Positions 24,706-37,000 of a stretch of 64,000 bases of DNA are shown piece by piece. Positions within the stretch are counted from its first letter, which is position 1, and each line of letters starts with the position of its first letter. The notes under the pieces were generated by a model. That model saw only the letters and a program-made list of their open reading frames with translations, was not told the origin of the DNA and did not search any database. The position numbers were made by a program, and so were the translations under genes. The stretch comes from Gymnogyps californianus (Eukaryota; Chordata; Aves; Accipitriformes; Cathartidae), in the NCBI RefSeq assembly GCF_018139145.2, contig NC_059471.1:85458520-85522519 (forward strand). Direction: 5' to 3'.

Positions 24706-26478
24706 GGTGACAAAAGGAAGACTGGGGAAAATGTCAATCCACTGCTGAATGAGATGGGGGACCTCATTACACAGGACATGGAAAAGGCCAAAGTACTGAA
24801 TGTCTGCTTTGCCTCAGCTTTTATTAGCAAGACCAGCCTTCAGGAATCCCAGGTCCCAGAGACCAGGGGGAAAGGCTGGAGCAAGAACGATGGACCCTTG
24901 GTGGAAAAGGATCAGGTCAGGGAATATTTAAGCAAACCGGACATACATAAGTCTAAGGGGCCTGACAGGATGCACCCATGAGTGCTGAGGGAGCTGGCAG
25001 ATGACATTGCAAGGCCACCCTCCATAATTTTTGATCAATCATGGTGAATGGGAGAAATGCCTGAAGAACAGAGGAAAGTAGAGGTCACTCCTATCTTGAA
25101 GAAGGGCAAGGAGGAGGACCCAGGGAACTACAAGCCAGTCAGCCACACCTCCATCCCTGGGAAGGTGATGGAACAGCTAATGCTGGAAACCATTTTCAGG
25201 CACATGAACAAGATGATGATCATCCGTAGTAGTCAGCATGGCTTCACTAAGAGGAAGTCATGCTTAACCAACTCGATAAACTTCCATGATGAAATGACTG
25301 GCCTGGTAGATGAGAGGAGAGCAGTGGATATTGTTTACCTGGACTTGAGGAAGGCCTTTGACACCGTCTTCCATAAGATCCTCACAGACAAGCTGCTGAT
25401 GTACAGGCTGGGTGAGCAGACAGTGAGGTGGATTGGAAACTGGCTGAATGGCCAGGCCCAGAGGATGATGATCAGTGGCACAAAGTCTAGTTGGAGGCCA
25501 GTGACTAGTGGTGTACCCCAGGGGTCAGTACTGGGTCCACTCCTGTTCAACATCTTCATTAATGATCTGGATGATGGGCACATCATTACCCATGTACCCA
25601 CAGCAAGTTTGCAGATTACACAAAACTGGCAGGAGTGGCTGATACACCAGAGGATCGTGCTGCCATCCAGAGCAACCTCAACAGGCTGGAGAAATGGGCT
25701 GACAGGAACCTCATGAAGTTCAACAAGGAGAAGTGCAAAGCCCTGCACCTGGGGAGGAACAACCCCAGGCACCAGTACATGCCGGGGGCTGCCCAGCTGG
25801 AAAGCAGCTTGGCAGAAAAGGACCTGGGATGTCCTGAAGGACACCAAGTTGACCATGAGCCAGCCATGCACCCTTGTCACAAAGAAGGCTGATGGTACCC
25901 TGGGCTGCATGAGGAGGAGTGGTGCCAGCAGGTCGAGGGGAGGTGATCCTTCCCCTCCCCTCAGCACTGGTGAGGCCACACCTGGAGTGCTGGGTCCAGC
26001 TCTGGGCTCCCCAGTACAACAAAGACATGGACATACTGAAGAAAGTGCAACAAAGGGCCACAAAGATGATGGGCTAGAGCATCTCTGCTGTGAGGAAAGG
26101 TTGAGAGCTGGGACTGTTCAGCCTGGAGAAGAGAAGGCTCAGGGGGAATCTCATCGATGTACAGAAATACCTGAGGGGAGGGTGCAAAGAGGACGGAGCC
26201 AGGCTCTGTGCAGTGGCAGGACCAGAGGCAATGGGCACAAACTGAAACACAGGAGGTTCCCTCTGAACATCAGGAAACACTTTTTCACTGTGAGGGTGAC
26301 CGAGCCCTGGCACAGGCTGTCCAGGGAGGTTGTGGAGTCTCCGTCCTTGGAGATATTCAAAAGCCATCTGGCCATGGTGCGGAGCAACTGGCTTTAGGTG
26401 GCCCTGCTTGATTAGGGGGGTTGGACGAGATGACTTCCAGAGGTCCCTTTCAACCTCAACTAGTCCTCGATTCTGTGA
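24706..26478 (+). mobile_element. CR1 LINE copy B, 5'-truncated ORF2
   Basis: A 1.77-kb CR1 fragment of the same subfamily as copy A, extending further 5'. It starts inside the linker after the endonuclease domain (MGDLITQDMEKAKVLN near 24,754) and continues through a degraded HKSKGPDRMHP segment with a stop near 24,979. The reverse transcriptase follows: [18 protein letters not shown] and [37 protein letters not shown], and a FADY box at 25,608-25,619. It ends in the CR1 C-terminal region and 3' tail with GATTCTGTGATA near 26,470. Its longest intact frame, 25,048-25,716, encodes 222 residues. It shares with copy A the same frame breaks before the FADY box and in the C-terminal region, and has its own 4-base deletion near 26,068. 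It cannot encode a working transposase. Confidence 0.94.
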
Positions 26479-29400
26479 TACACTCAACTTACTTAGAATG
26501 GGGCAGATATAAGACAAACCTAGAAACACAAAAAGCTGTAGATACAAAACCTGCTATATTTAATTTGAAAACCCTCACATCTATGCTGAGCAGTATTTGT
26601 GGTTTTCCCTGTAGCATTGCTTTCTATACAGCTTTCTGTACAGTTGTTACTTCCTGTTACTATTTTGAGGCTATTATAGAAAAAGCTTTTAAAAATTATA
26701 TTGTTTCATAGTAACTGATATAGAGAAGCACACATAGAAGTTTTGTAAGTGGTCTAGACAAAAACACCAAGCAGACTTAAGATAATCTTTGATAATGCAG
26801 AACAGGAAAAAAACCCCAGTCAGCTCAAAATGGAAACAGAATAGGTAAATAGTATAACACAAATTATCTTAAAACAGTGACTACCAGCCTCTGCTTCAAG
26901 TTGGCTGGACACAGGCTGCTCTGACTGCTTGGTTCTGGATGTCAGGCCATTTAAATTAAAAATTATTTACATTATAGATTCACATATACATACATATGAA
27001 TAGACTTTCATTAGTTACTCATATTTAAAGGAAAACATGATCCTAAATTGGCCCACTGGAATAATACATGAATAGGAAAAGGTGACTGGAGCCCTCTGAG
27101 TTAAGCAGGAAGATAACCTATTAATTCAACAGTGTACCCATGTTTCAATTCTCTGAATTTCACCCCCAATTAAAGGAAAGACAAGCACAAAGAACCATGG
27201 CGTTTCATCTGACCAGGTTCAAACGTCAAGATTTTAGTCATCCTTACCCAGGGCTTCATTTTCCCCTACAGGAATACCTGAGACACTCAAATGTAGAATT
27301 TTTGTATCATGTTCAGGGCATACACAATCGCATCCACAGATTCACATAAAACTGTCATCAGAGTTACAGAGAAGGTTAACATTGCTTTTGAGTGAATTAT
27401 ATCCCTGAGTGACTGGAAAGGAAGAAGAGTTTCTACAAATAACATGAGTATTCACATGAACACCTTTGCTCCTGTGTCTACCACCTGAAGTAAAAAATGG
27501 TGTGCATTTATTAAAACCAACAAAAAAGGGGAAGATGCTCCATCCTTTGAGCCAACATTTATAACATGATGTTGCTGACTTTCACTGTCATTCCTGAAAA
27601 AGTCCTACAATATGTATACACCCACAACAAACTTGTTAAAAGTGCAGTCATGTCAACCGCAACACGCAATCACCCTGCCATACAGCACTCTTCAATTTCA
27701 ATATTGCATAGGTCTTCTGCGAGAAGAATTGCGAGAGCTGCTAGTCCTCCCAGGCAGCAGTATTTTAATTTCAAATAGAAGAGGTCTTACAATGTACTGA
27801 GGAGTTATGGCACTGTCTTACAAGATGACTGATACAGAACCAGATAAGCAGATGAATCCCTGTTGATAGAAAAGCAACTCAGAAACAAAGAGAATCCATT
27901 ATGTTGTCTTCTATATCTAATATGCACCAAAAAGATACTCAGTATCTTTTGAGAGAGAGATCAGATGCAAAATGCCTCTGGACTATTGTCACTACCAACT
28001 TCCAAGTTCCATAATTTGCCTGCGAAGGATCTGAGATTACCATTAACCCAATTTAAGTTACTTCTCAAGCGCAGGCTGACCACTGCGAACAGCCACCGCA
28101 ACGACAGACTTCTGTATCATAGAAATAAGAAAGCATGAAGTGTATGAAGTTCAAACATATTGCCATTAACTGCTTTGATTTAACATACTTCAGGTCTTCA
28201 TCTGAACATAGGACAAACAGTTTTTAGCAGTCTCTTCCCCTCAGTGGTTATATGAGAATTCTGTAAGCAGTAAGTGGCAAAATGCTACATACAAAACTAA
28301 ATAGTTGAATATATTCCTAAGTTGTTATTTTGAAAGCATAGACCAACCCAAGTTCAAACATTAATTGCTTCAGATAAACAATGTTGGAATGACTTTACCC
28401 TTTTGATTAAAACTTCCTTACATCAGATGTTTACATGAACTGTCAAGAACTGCCAAATGCCAGATAAGATAGCTACCCTTGCCTACGCAAACAGTGCTCA
28501 CACATATACACAACGTCAAACAAAATGGACAGTTACAACAATGAACAAACTATTTTATTTTTTTTGATAGATAAGAACATCCCATTGAAAATAAAGAATA
28601 AAAAAAAAATATTCTGCTACAACACTTGGAATGCTTGAATCTCACGCTATAGCACGCAGTGAAATTCTGGTACTGCAACGTCACAGTAATCCCTGTGCAC
28701 ACAGGTGCACAGAAAGCCTTGAACAAATATTTATACTCATAATAGTGCCATGTACAAAAATGTCATTCCATAAAGGCCAAACAGAAAATTTAAACATCTT
28801 TGTTTTTCTTATGCCAATGGCAATGTAAAAAATGAAAACTGTTTTCAGTCAATTACTTCCACTTAAATCGTATGAGATCTTTTTACGCTAAAGAACTCTG
28901 AAATTCAGCATAATAAAGCGTGGAAGAAGTAAGGTATAAACAATATACTGAACATGCGGGGCATGATGTTTTCCTCAATATACAACTAACTTTCATACGG
29001 TTACACCAACAATCAAGTCAGTATTTTCCTAACACAAAGAGAAAATATTCTGTTTCTTCAATCAATGCTCTGACCTTTTCTTACTACAAAGAGCATGCTT
29101 GTATTATTCATCTAAGCATACATGCAGCACAAAAGATATGCAAAACAAATCAATATAGATAACCTTTAGTGTCAAATGTCTAATGATGTAATAATAAAAA
29201 CAATTCTCAAAGTCCAAATGACTTGCTAAATTAAAATTGCATTGCAGTCACTTAAACTAACAAAATACTTGGACGCTGTGAGCCACGAAATTTATTATTT
29301 TGCAGCAGTATCTCTGCTGAAACCTGAGGAGTATCGGACTATTGGTAAAGCAAGGCATTTTCAGAAAAGGAATTTGTAAAAAATACATTTATACTATATG

Positions 29401-30197
29401 CTTTCATATAAAAAGGCAGTAAGAAATATAATAAAACCTACCATTTCAGGACTACATCTTCACTAGCAAATAGTTTTTATCACTTGCACTATTACATACA
29501 GTACATTCAGTTTCCTACACAGAAAGTTTATTTTCTTGTCCCTGATGTATATTACAACTGGCAGTTACAACAAACTGCTTTATTATCACCACTCATTCTT
29601 GCAGCTTATACAAACAGCACCAATTTTACCCAAAAAGGCTTATCAGTTACATAGTATTACTTCCTTATAGGAAATATAAGCCCAAAATATAAGAACCAAA
29701 TGTGTCTTTCCAGAAATATACCAGAATATATGGCTCAGAGTTAAGGGATGAATAACCAAAAGTATTGCATAGTACAGGGATCTCGCCTGTATGAATAAAG
29801 CCACCCTTTGATTGTTTGTCACCTTCTGACTCCAAGAATGGACAACAAATTAAACAGGTGCTAATGAATATGAAAGTAGTACACAACTAAATTTACTGGT
29901 AAAAAAACAACAAGAAATTGTACAGTTCTCTCTGGCACAGTGCAAAGTAAAAAACTGAAAAAAAGTTTAAAAACTGAATACATATGTACAGTGTGTATGT
30001 ATTTTTTTTTATATATATAGTATGTATTTCCCTGATACATACACGTGTATATATAAAAAGCATGAACACACATATCCATGCCAAACTTAGCAAAAAGATG
30101 GAATGTTTAAAATGTGGATGCGTTGTTCCAGTTAAATCAGTCTGTCCCAGAAATGGCTGTTTATACAGCCAATATGCCCTTCCATGAAACAGAAATA
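26479..30197. other. AT-rich DNA beyond the SCML2 3' end
   Basis: No coding exon was recognised. The stretch is AT-rich with many short frames. Part of it, up to perhaps 28,550, could be a long SCML2 3' UTR, since several minus-strand AATAAA hexamers occur (for example near 29,535, 29,580 and 28,555). The boundary between 3' UTR and intergenic DNA cannot be fixed from sequence. TA/TG-rich low-complexity sequence lies near 29,985-30,055. Confidence 0.4.
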
Positions 30198-30898
30198 TTT
30201 ATTGCCTGCATAAATTGACAATATACCGTACATTTGTCCTCATAACTTACCAAAGGACTGATAATCACACTTTATAAAAGCTTATATTTGTATTAAGCCC
30301 TCTCCTCCATAACCCTTCCCTGCCCACACCTCCACCCCCCATGACCAATTCATATGGCTATCCCCTTTATGGAAATCTAGGAAGAATAATCTAGAATAAT
30401 ATACTAGAGTATTACTCTGCTGGAGGACCAGACACAGTATTCACTACAGAGATGAGATCTTCTATTTTAAATTTTTCTTGCAATATAAAAGTTGACAGCC
30501 ACCCCTGTAAAAATTATTAACACCTGATGCTGGTTTGTTTTATTATTTTCCTTTGGGATTCAGCTGTTTTGGTTCTGAATATGAACACGTTGGCTGAAGT
30601 CTGTAACAGAGAACACAGTTTTCAGGATTCGGAGAGCACTGTTACCAGACCTGCTTGCTCCCAGTACGACCAACTGTCCTTCCCTGCAAACTTTCTGAAA
30701 TAGTTCGCAAAATACTAGAGTGTAATACAGATTCCCCCCCACCCCCCCTTTATCCTGAATGTCTTTTTTACATTTTGAGAGCACTTTCAAAAAATAAAGA
30801 TGATTTATATCAGCAAAATAGTTTCAAATAAAGGCGATGGCTGTGAACCTGAGAGCTCGGTGTGATACGAACACACATATTTGTGGTATGCCCACTGG
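30198..30898 (-). other. SCML2: SCML2 3' UTR (minimal estimate) with polyadenylation signals
   Basis: Directly downstream of the SCML2 stop codon on the minus strand the sequence is non-coding and AT-rich. Canonical AATAAA hexamers read on the minus strand at 30,544-30,539 and 30,203-30,198, so the shortest plausible 3' UTRs are about 360 or 700 bases. Longer forms ending further left are possible. Confidence 0.4.
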
Positions 30899-31024
30899 CT
30901 AGTACTTTCCTTGTTTAAGTCTCTCAATGTGGTAGCACAACTTTAGGGCAGGCCCCAGCTTCAGTCCCATATATTTCATTATCATATCACTCCTCAGTAA
31001 GAGTAGTGCCTTCCCATCGATTTC
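30899..31024 (-). CDS. SCML2: SCML2 last coding exon: second half of SAM domain and stop
   Basis: The acceptor CCTGCAG precedes GAAATCGATGGG. The exon reads [14 protein letters not shown], then [20 protein letters not shown], then KQGKY and TAG. This is the C-terminal half of the Scm-type SAM domain, which polymerises or pairs with Polyhomeotic-family SAM domains. The exon starts in phase 0 and matches the previous exon, which ends in CAT (His). Confidence 0.96.
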   Translation of the reverse strand, partial: EIDGKALLLLRSDMIMKYMGLKLGPALKLCYHIERLKQGKY

Positions 31025-34000
31025 CTGCAGAAGGAAGAGAATAAACACAACAACATATAACTACTTTAACAAGCTGCATGGTAAAACTGGAAAGTACATC
31101 GTATTTGTTTATACTGTAGTAAAAATTTATCTACTATATATAAAACAGTAACTTAGCATAATTTGATATTTACAGATGGCCACCGAAATTTAATTTATTT
31201 TAGTATTTTTTTAATGTATGATTAAAGTATTTAAGATGCTGAAGAAAATTACAGTAAGTAAAAGAAACTGACCAAATAGTCCTCAAAATTAGGTACCAGC
31301 TGGGAAAAAAAGTGAATGGGTCAAGGGAAAAAAAAAAGAAGCTGCAAAGGAAGGTCTGTGCAGTTAGAGATTAAATGATCCAAGCACTGAGGCCTTGCAC
31401 TGAACCTTGAACACAGCTGCGAGAGGATTCTGGCATGCTCATGAAAACAGTCACACGGAGGAAGGGGTTACAAACCATCTAAATCCGTGAAATAAGACAG
31501 ATCTATGTCCAGGTTAAACCAGACAGATTGTTAGGATCAAGACCAAGGACAACTTAGTCAGATTTCAACTGCCTGGTTGAGAAGCTGCTGAAATGTGACA
31601 GTCCTAAGCTCTTAGTAGCATTACATACTGTAGACAGGCAATTAGTTCTTTAAAACACCATAAAGAAAACCACTCTGTCTTATTTTTTTTAAACATAAAC
31701 CTGACAAAAAACAAGTGACATTTAGTCTTGTTATACAACTAAGAATAAAACATAAGACAGGAAGCTCCATTAAAGGTTATTTTGAGTTTTCCTTCCAGCT
31801 TACTCTGAGATTTAACTGTTAGTAGGAGCTGGTGCAGAACAAGGGTGAAATACTACTAAAGAGAAAGCCAACCTCTTTTCAGAGGGCCATATACACAATG
31901 AAATAAGAAAGCAGTTCTTTGCTGAGCAACCTGCCATAGAAAAGCACAGTGAGAAGGAAGAGCAGAGACCAAAAACAGCACAGAGAAACTAACACAGTTT
32001 ATCTCTCTAAATACAACATCTAGTTAGATCTTGTGAAACCCTACGCATTGTTTTGAAAAACAGATGAATTCAACATTTCAATTGATTCTTTGAATTTTAG
32101 TATTAATGACCAAGTGTAAAGCTAAGGAGGCATAACAGCATCTCTACCTTGGGATAATCAGTCTCCAAAACAGACTGCCTTAGAGAGGTGTCGTCTATGT
32201 AGGCCAAATGCCCCATACTGTACATGAGAAAGCCATCTTCTCTAGAGGTACCAGGGATGACAGGGGTACCATGAATGTTGACCATTAGAACTTGGATACT
32301 TCCAGTATTGGCTTTCTATGAAGCTGGAAAGCAGTGAGTATTTACTTTAGTCTAACAAGACTGGAACACAGAAAATATACTGCAGGAGGAGTTTCAGATG
32401 GAAAAATAATTTTCAGCCTCCCTCTAATATACAAGTAGGGTCTATTCTACCTTCAACTGCAAATAAAGCGATAGACTTGAAAGCTGTGTTTTAAGACATT
32501 AACGTGACACACAATCTACTAGAACAGAATCGATATGCATCATACATGTCTCCTAAAGAGTTCTGCATGTGGAGCCAGTGCCTGTGGATCAGCTTCTTTC
32601 ACAAAACGCATTACTTCCTCTATTGACCAGGTGGAAGGATCCTTATTCAATACTCTTGAAGGTTCCCTTTTTAGTGAATTCAGATCCGGTCCAGTTGTGG
32701 AACTTGCAGCTTTTAGTATAAAAATATTGTGAAAGGAAGAAGTATCACTAGTCTATACAGGGATAACACATTTCATTTTGCATAAGACATTTAATATTAA
32801 TGTGCGGCTTTTATTATGCATTCTTTGCAATATATTAAAATGAAAGATGTTTTATTTTCCTCCAAATAATATTGAACTGTTCCATTTGTCTTTAAATGCC
32901 TTATATAATGGCAAATATTTACAGCAGCATAAACATTAGCACTATGACATACCTAGAGCGAGTAGTTTGACTTGTACTTGGCTCTTGGGTCCCAATACAC
33001 CATTAATTGGGAATGTGGCAAAGGCAAGTTAAGCTGTGCAGACAGAGGGAGGGACAGGAGGAAACTCTATCCCCATATTTCAGCAACACGATAATAGTTG
33101 ATAAGATGCTCAAGCAGTGAGCTGCATTTAACTAGCCCTCCTTGGTCTGGCCTGCTGCAGAGTCCATAACAGCAGTGAGGGCAAGGTGCAGCAGGCAAGA
33201 CCCCTCCCGGCTTGCACCGCAGTGTTGGTTCTAACAGGCTTACGTTCTGCGTTTGCAGTTACATTAGCAAGGCTGACATGCCTGGCAACAGCACATTTCA
33301 CTCCATGTGCAAGCTTTTCTATGGCAAAGAACTTCTTCATTCATAACTCTCGGATTTTGTACGTTAATAAAAGCAGTTATATACTTTGGAAAGTTTAGTT
33401 ATATAGCATACCTTCAATCCGCCTCTGTATTCGATTCCTACTAACTTCATAGTAACCACTGCTCCCAGCAGAGCTCAAGGACAGCCTGCGCAGGATTGGG
33501 GCTGAATTTGAGGTAGCAGTCACTGGCTGAAGGGAATTTCTGTAATACGCTGCACTCCCTGAAGTACGATATTCCGTGGAATTTCGACAGGTCGGGCTTG
33601 AAGGATTTACAGAACTAAGTGCAGAATCCATAGAGTCCTCAGAAAATCGGTGTTCTTTGGAAGTGCTGTTTTCCTCTATAGGTAATGTTTCTGCTACACA
33701 AAAAGCAAGTATCAATATGTTCAACGTCATGGATGTTACACCCTTGTTATTTAACTCCTTGCTATGTTCTCTTAAAGATACTGACAGATTGTAAACCTGT
33801 TAACAAATCTCCTATGAGGCAATCACTGCTGCTGAATGTTTGCCCCTTTTCCTCAAGTAATCATGGGGCTCTTACTGTATTTTTGAAATATTTTTTGTAG
33901 CAAAAGATTTAATATGTCAAGTTTGAGACAGTCTTCAATAAATCATTTCAGCTGTATTTGTTAAATACTATGAACAGGGAAGTGACAGAGGAAATTTTTT

Positions 34001-37000
34001 TGGGTAAAATTCTCTGACGTTAATAGTGATGTATCAAACAATCTTAGTCAGGCATTTTCATTATCTTTTTTTAAACATATTCTCAAAAAGCTAACCATTA
34101 AGAGCGTGTTACATTTATCTTGCAAGAAATTTGTAATATAAATAAAAACTCTCATGTTAACTAACAATTGTTTAATTTGTTCTAAACAGCAGAGGGAGTC
34201 ATTAACTTCATAAACAAGTGGACAACTACCATCTCTAGATCCCAATACATTCAGACACAGAGGCCATCATTAAAAATCAAACAGGTTACAGGCAAAGCCA
34301 CAGATGGCTGAGAGTGCCAGGTACAGCACACTAACGTAACACGTTTTGACTACAACACTGTATCTACATACAGTTAGTTCTTTGCACAGGGCAGGGTCTA
34401 TGAGCACAGACTCTGGAAAGCTAAAGATACATGTAAATTATTGAACCCACTGAGCAATCTAAAAAAAATTAAAGAATCAGGTCTCAGGAAGGGAGTATAA
34501 CAACATTCCCCTTTTTAGTTCTTATCACTTATCAGCTAATTTCTACCCTGCAAAACACAAACAAAACCCGCTTAGAAGACTCGTGAATTTTTAGAGCCTG
34601 TCAATACTGTTTCTAAGCCAGATGAGCAGAGTTCAGCGGGTCCCTTTCCCTGTGCCATGAGACAGGAGCCAGGTTTGCTTGGTGACTGAAAATTCCACTC
34701 TCAGTCAACCGAATTCAGGTCTGATTGGGAGAAACATGTTATGTGAGAAAAAAAACCCCAACAAATCAATGAGAACACCACTCCATTCTCTAGCAATCAT
34801 ACATATTCTTCTGCGTTTGCACCAGGCCAATATCTAGCCTGAGAAATAAATTGGAAGCATGATGTACAAATCTGTATGAAACAAATGCTGCTTTGGCAGG
34901 AAAGTTAAGAGCTGGAAAATACAGCTAACAGGTTCACAGAAGTGTAAACCCCACACTACCATCTTGAAAATTACTCTAGTGAAGTTATAAAACATATGCT
35001 AGTGAAGCAGCGTATTCCTTGGAATAAGAACTGGTATGTTCTGTGAAACAAGTTCCTGAAATAAGCTTTTTACTACCCTTCTTATATGACAACTTTCAAG
35101 AATTTCTTGGGCGAATACCCAATTAAAACTAAAGGAAGAGTATTTTCCTAAAAAACCCAGTGAGCTTCTCAAGCATGTTTTCAACTTGCTTCATGAGGCC
35201 TCAGGTTCTCTGCTGAAACCTGTTTAAAGTGGAGTGCAGTGAAGAACTGTTAAGCGTATTTTGGTCTTCAGATGGCATAATCCTGAAAGGGAACAAAGGC
35301 ACTCAGAGAGCCAGCTCCATACTTAGTGAATTCAGTAAGGCAAGATCTGCAAGACCATGTAACATCTTTTACTGAACTTGATAGTCACGAAATAAAGAAG
35401 CTTTTATGGACACAAGCCATTCTCTTTCACATACACAACCCTCAAAACAACCACTGCAAAACCTTCTCATTTGTTAGATTTGAATCACAAAAGCAAAGAA
35501 GCAACTACTGAGGTTTTCAAGGAAAACAAACAAACAAACAAACAAGAAAACTAACTTCTTCACATTTGTCAGCTTGAAGCAGGTGCAGCAACTTACCAGA
35601 ATGAAAAACAACAGCCATCTTTCTATACAATTTCAGAGAGACTTTAAGAGATGTAGTCAATGATACGCACTATAAAATTAAAAGGTAGCCAACCAAGGGA
35701 AAATTAGAACTGTAGAGAATGAAACCACTAACAGAAATCTCAGTCCAAGACCAAAAGGTAGAGGTGATACTTTAAATAGTTACAGCAAAGCTATATGAAG
35801 GAGCCTAAGGTTTAGCTGACTGAACCTGTAGATTCAGTATTCAGAAGTCTTGAAAGGCAGGATGAAACAATGGAGACAATACTCCCCAGCAGAAAGTTTC
35901 AACTAGAGTAATGAAGCATAAATCAGCCAACTCCATGTAATATATTAAGAAAAAACCTTTTTGTAGTTTTTATAGTCAACAAGCAGAGGTCCCAAATATA
36001 CGGGTTTTCTTAAATAATCGCTTTACGTAATCCTTGTCAAGATTTCTGAAGACAAAAAGATTTTTAAAATTGACTGTATTACAAAAGAATTTAATTATAT
36101 TTATTCCAATTATATCCCAGGTTTCTCTCTGATGTTATATATCCTAAAGTAAACAATAGTTAATAGGGCTGGGAAAGATCAACTCTGCTTTTTTCCCAAG
36201 ATACCATCATTTGAATTTATCTTACTGTAAATTCTCAATTCACATACACAAGGTGGAAAAGCTGGCACATTTCCCATCATCTTTTAGAGAAGGTGTTTCT
36301 GTTCTGCAATCCACTGTGTCCAATCCACTTTCCTTTCCATCCACCTAGCTTCTCTACAAACAAAACGCAGCTGCAATCTTGTCGAAAAAGTGGTCAACTG
36401 GTATGACAGCTGATTCAAAATTGGCATCTAGCAAACGGAGCTCTGCAATCCATGGAGCAACAAATGACACACTTCTACCTCGACATTTTGAGCAGTTGTG
36501 AATAACAGTAGTATGGAAAGAGACGGGAGGTTCCACTGCAGAATGCCTGATCTCTGGGTAGATTAATAAAAGGCCTTATGTTTCAAATGTAAGGATGACA
36601 ACAGACTGTTTAAACACTGAAGGCCTTAGCAGGAATCGGACGTTTTGTTTTCTTGAAGCTCTTCTGGGAATTAGAAGCCAGTTGTTCTGCCTCATACATA
36701 ACGGGAATGATGTAATTGGCCTCAGTAGTAAGAACACTCTGTTTTCAGGGGGAGGGAGACTGAGTTATTCCCCACTCCCCCCTCCTTTATCTTTCATAAC
36801 TTTAAGAAGAAACTGCTAGTGAGCAGGAAAGACAGCAAAATCTGCAAAACATATCCCTGAGCAGATCAGAAGGAAAATGAGCTGTTTTAAAGACCCTTTC
36901 CCACAATTATTCCATTTTGCCTTCAAATGATATTTCAAAACAACTATTTCAAGACAACTATGTCTCAATGGAACCAGAACTTTTTGGGGGCAGCTCGTTC

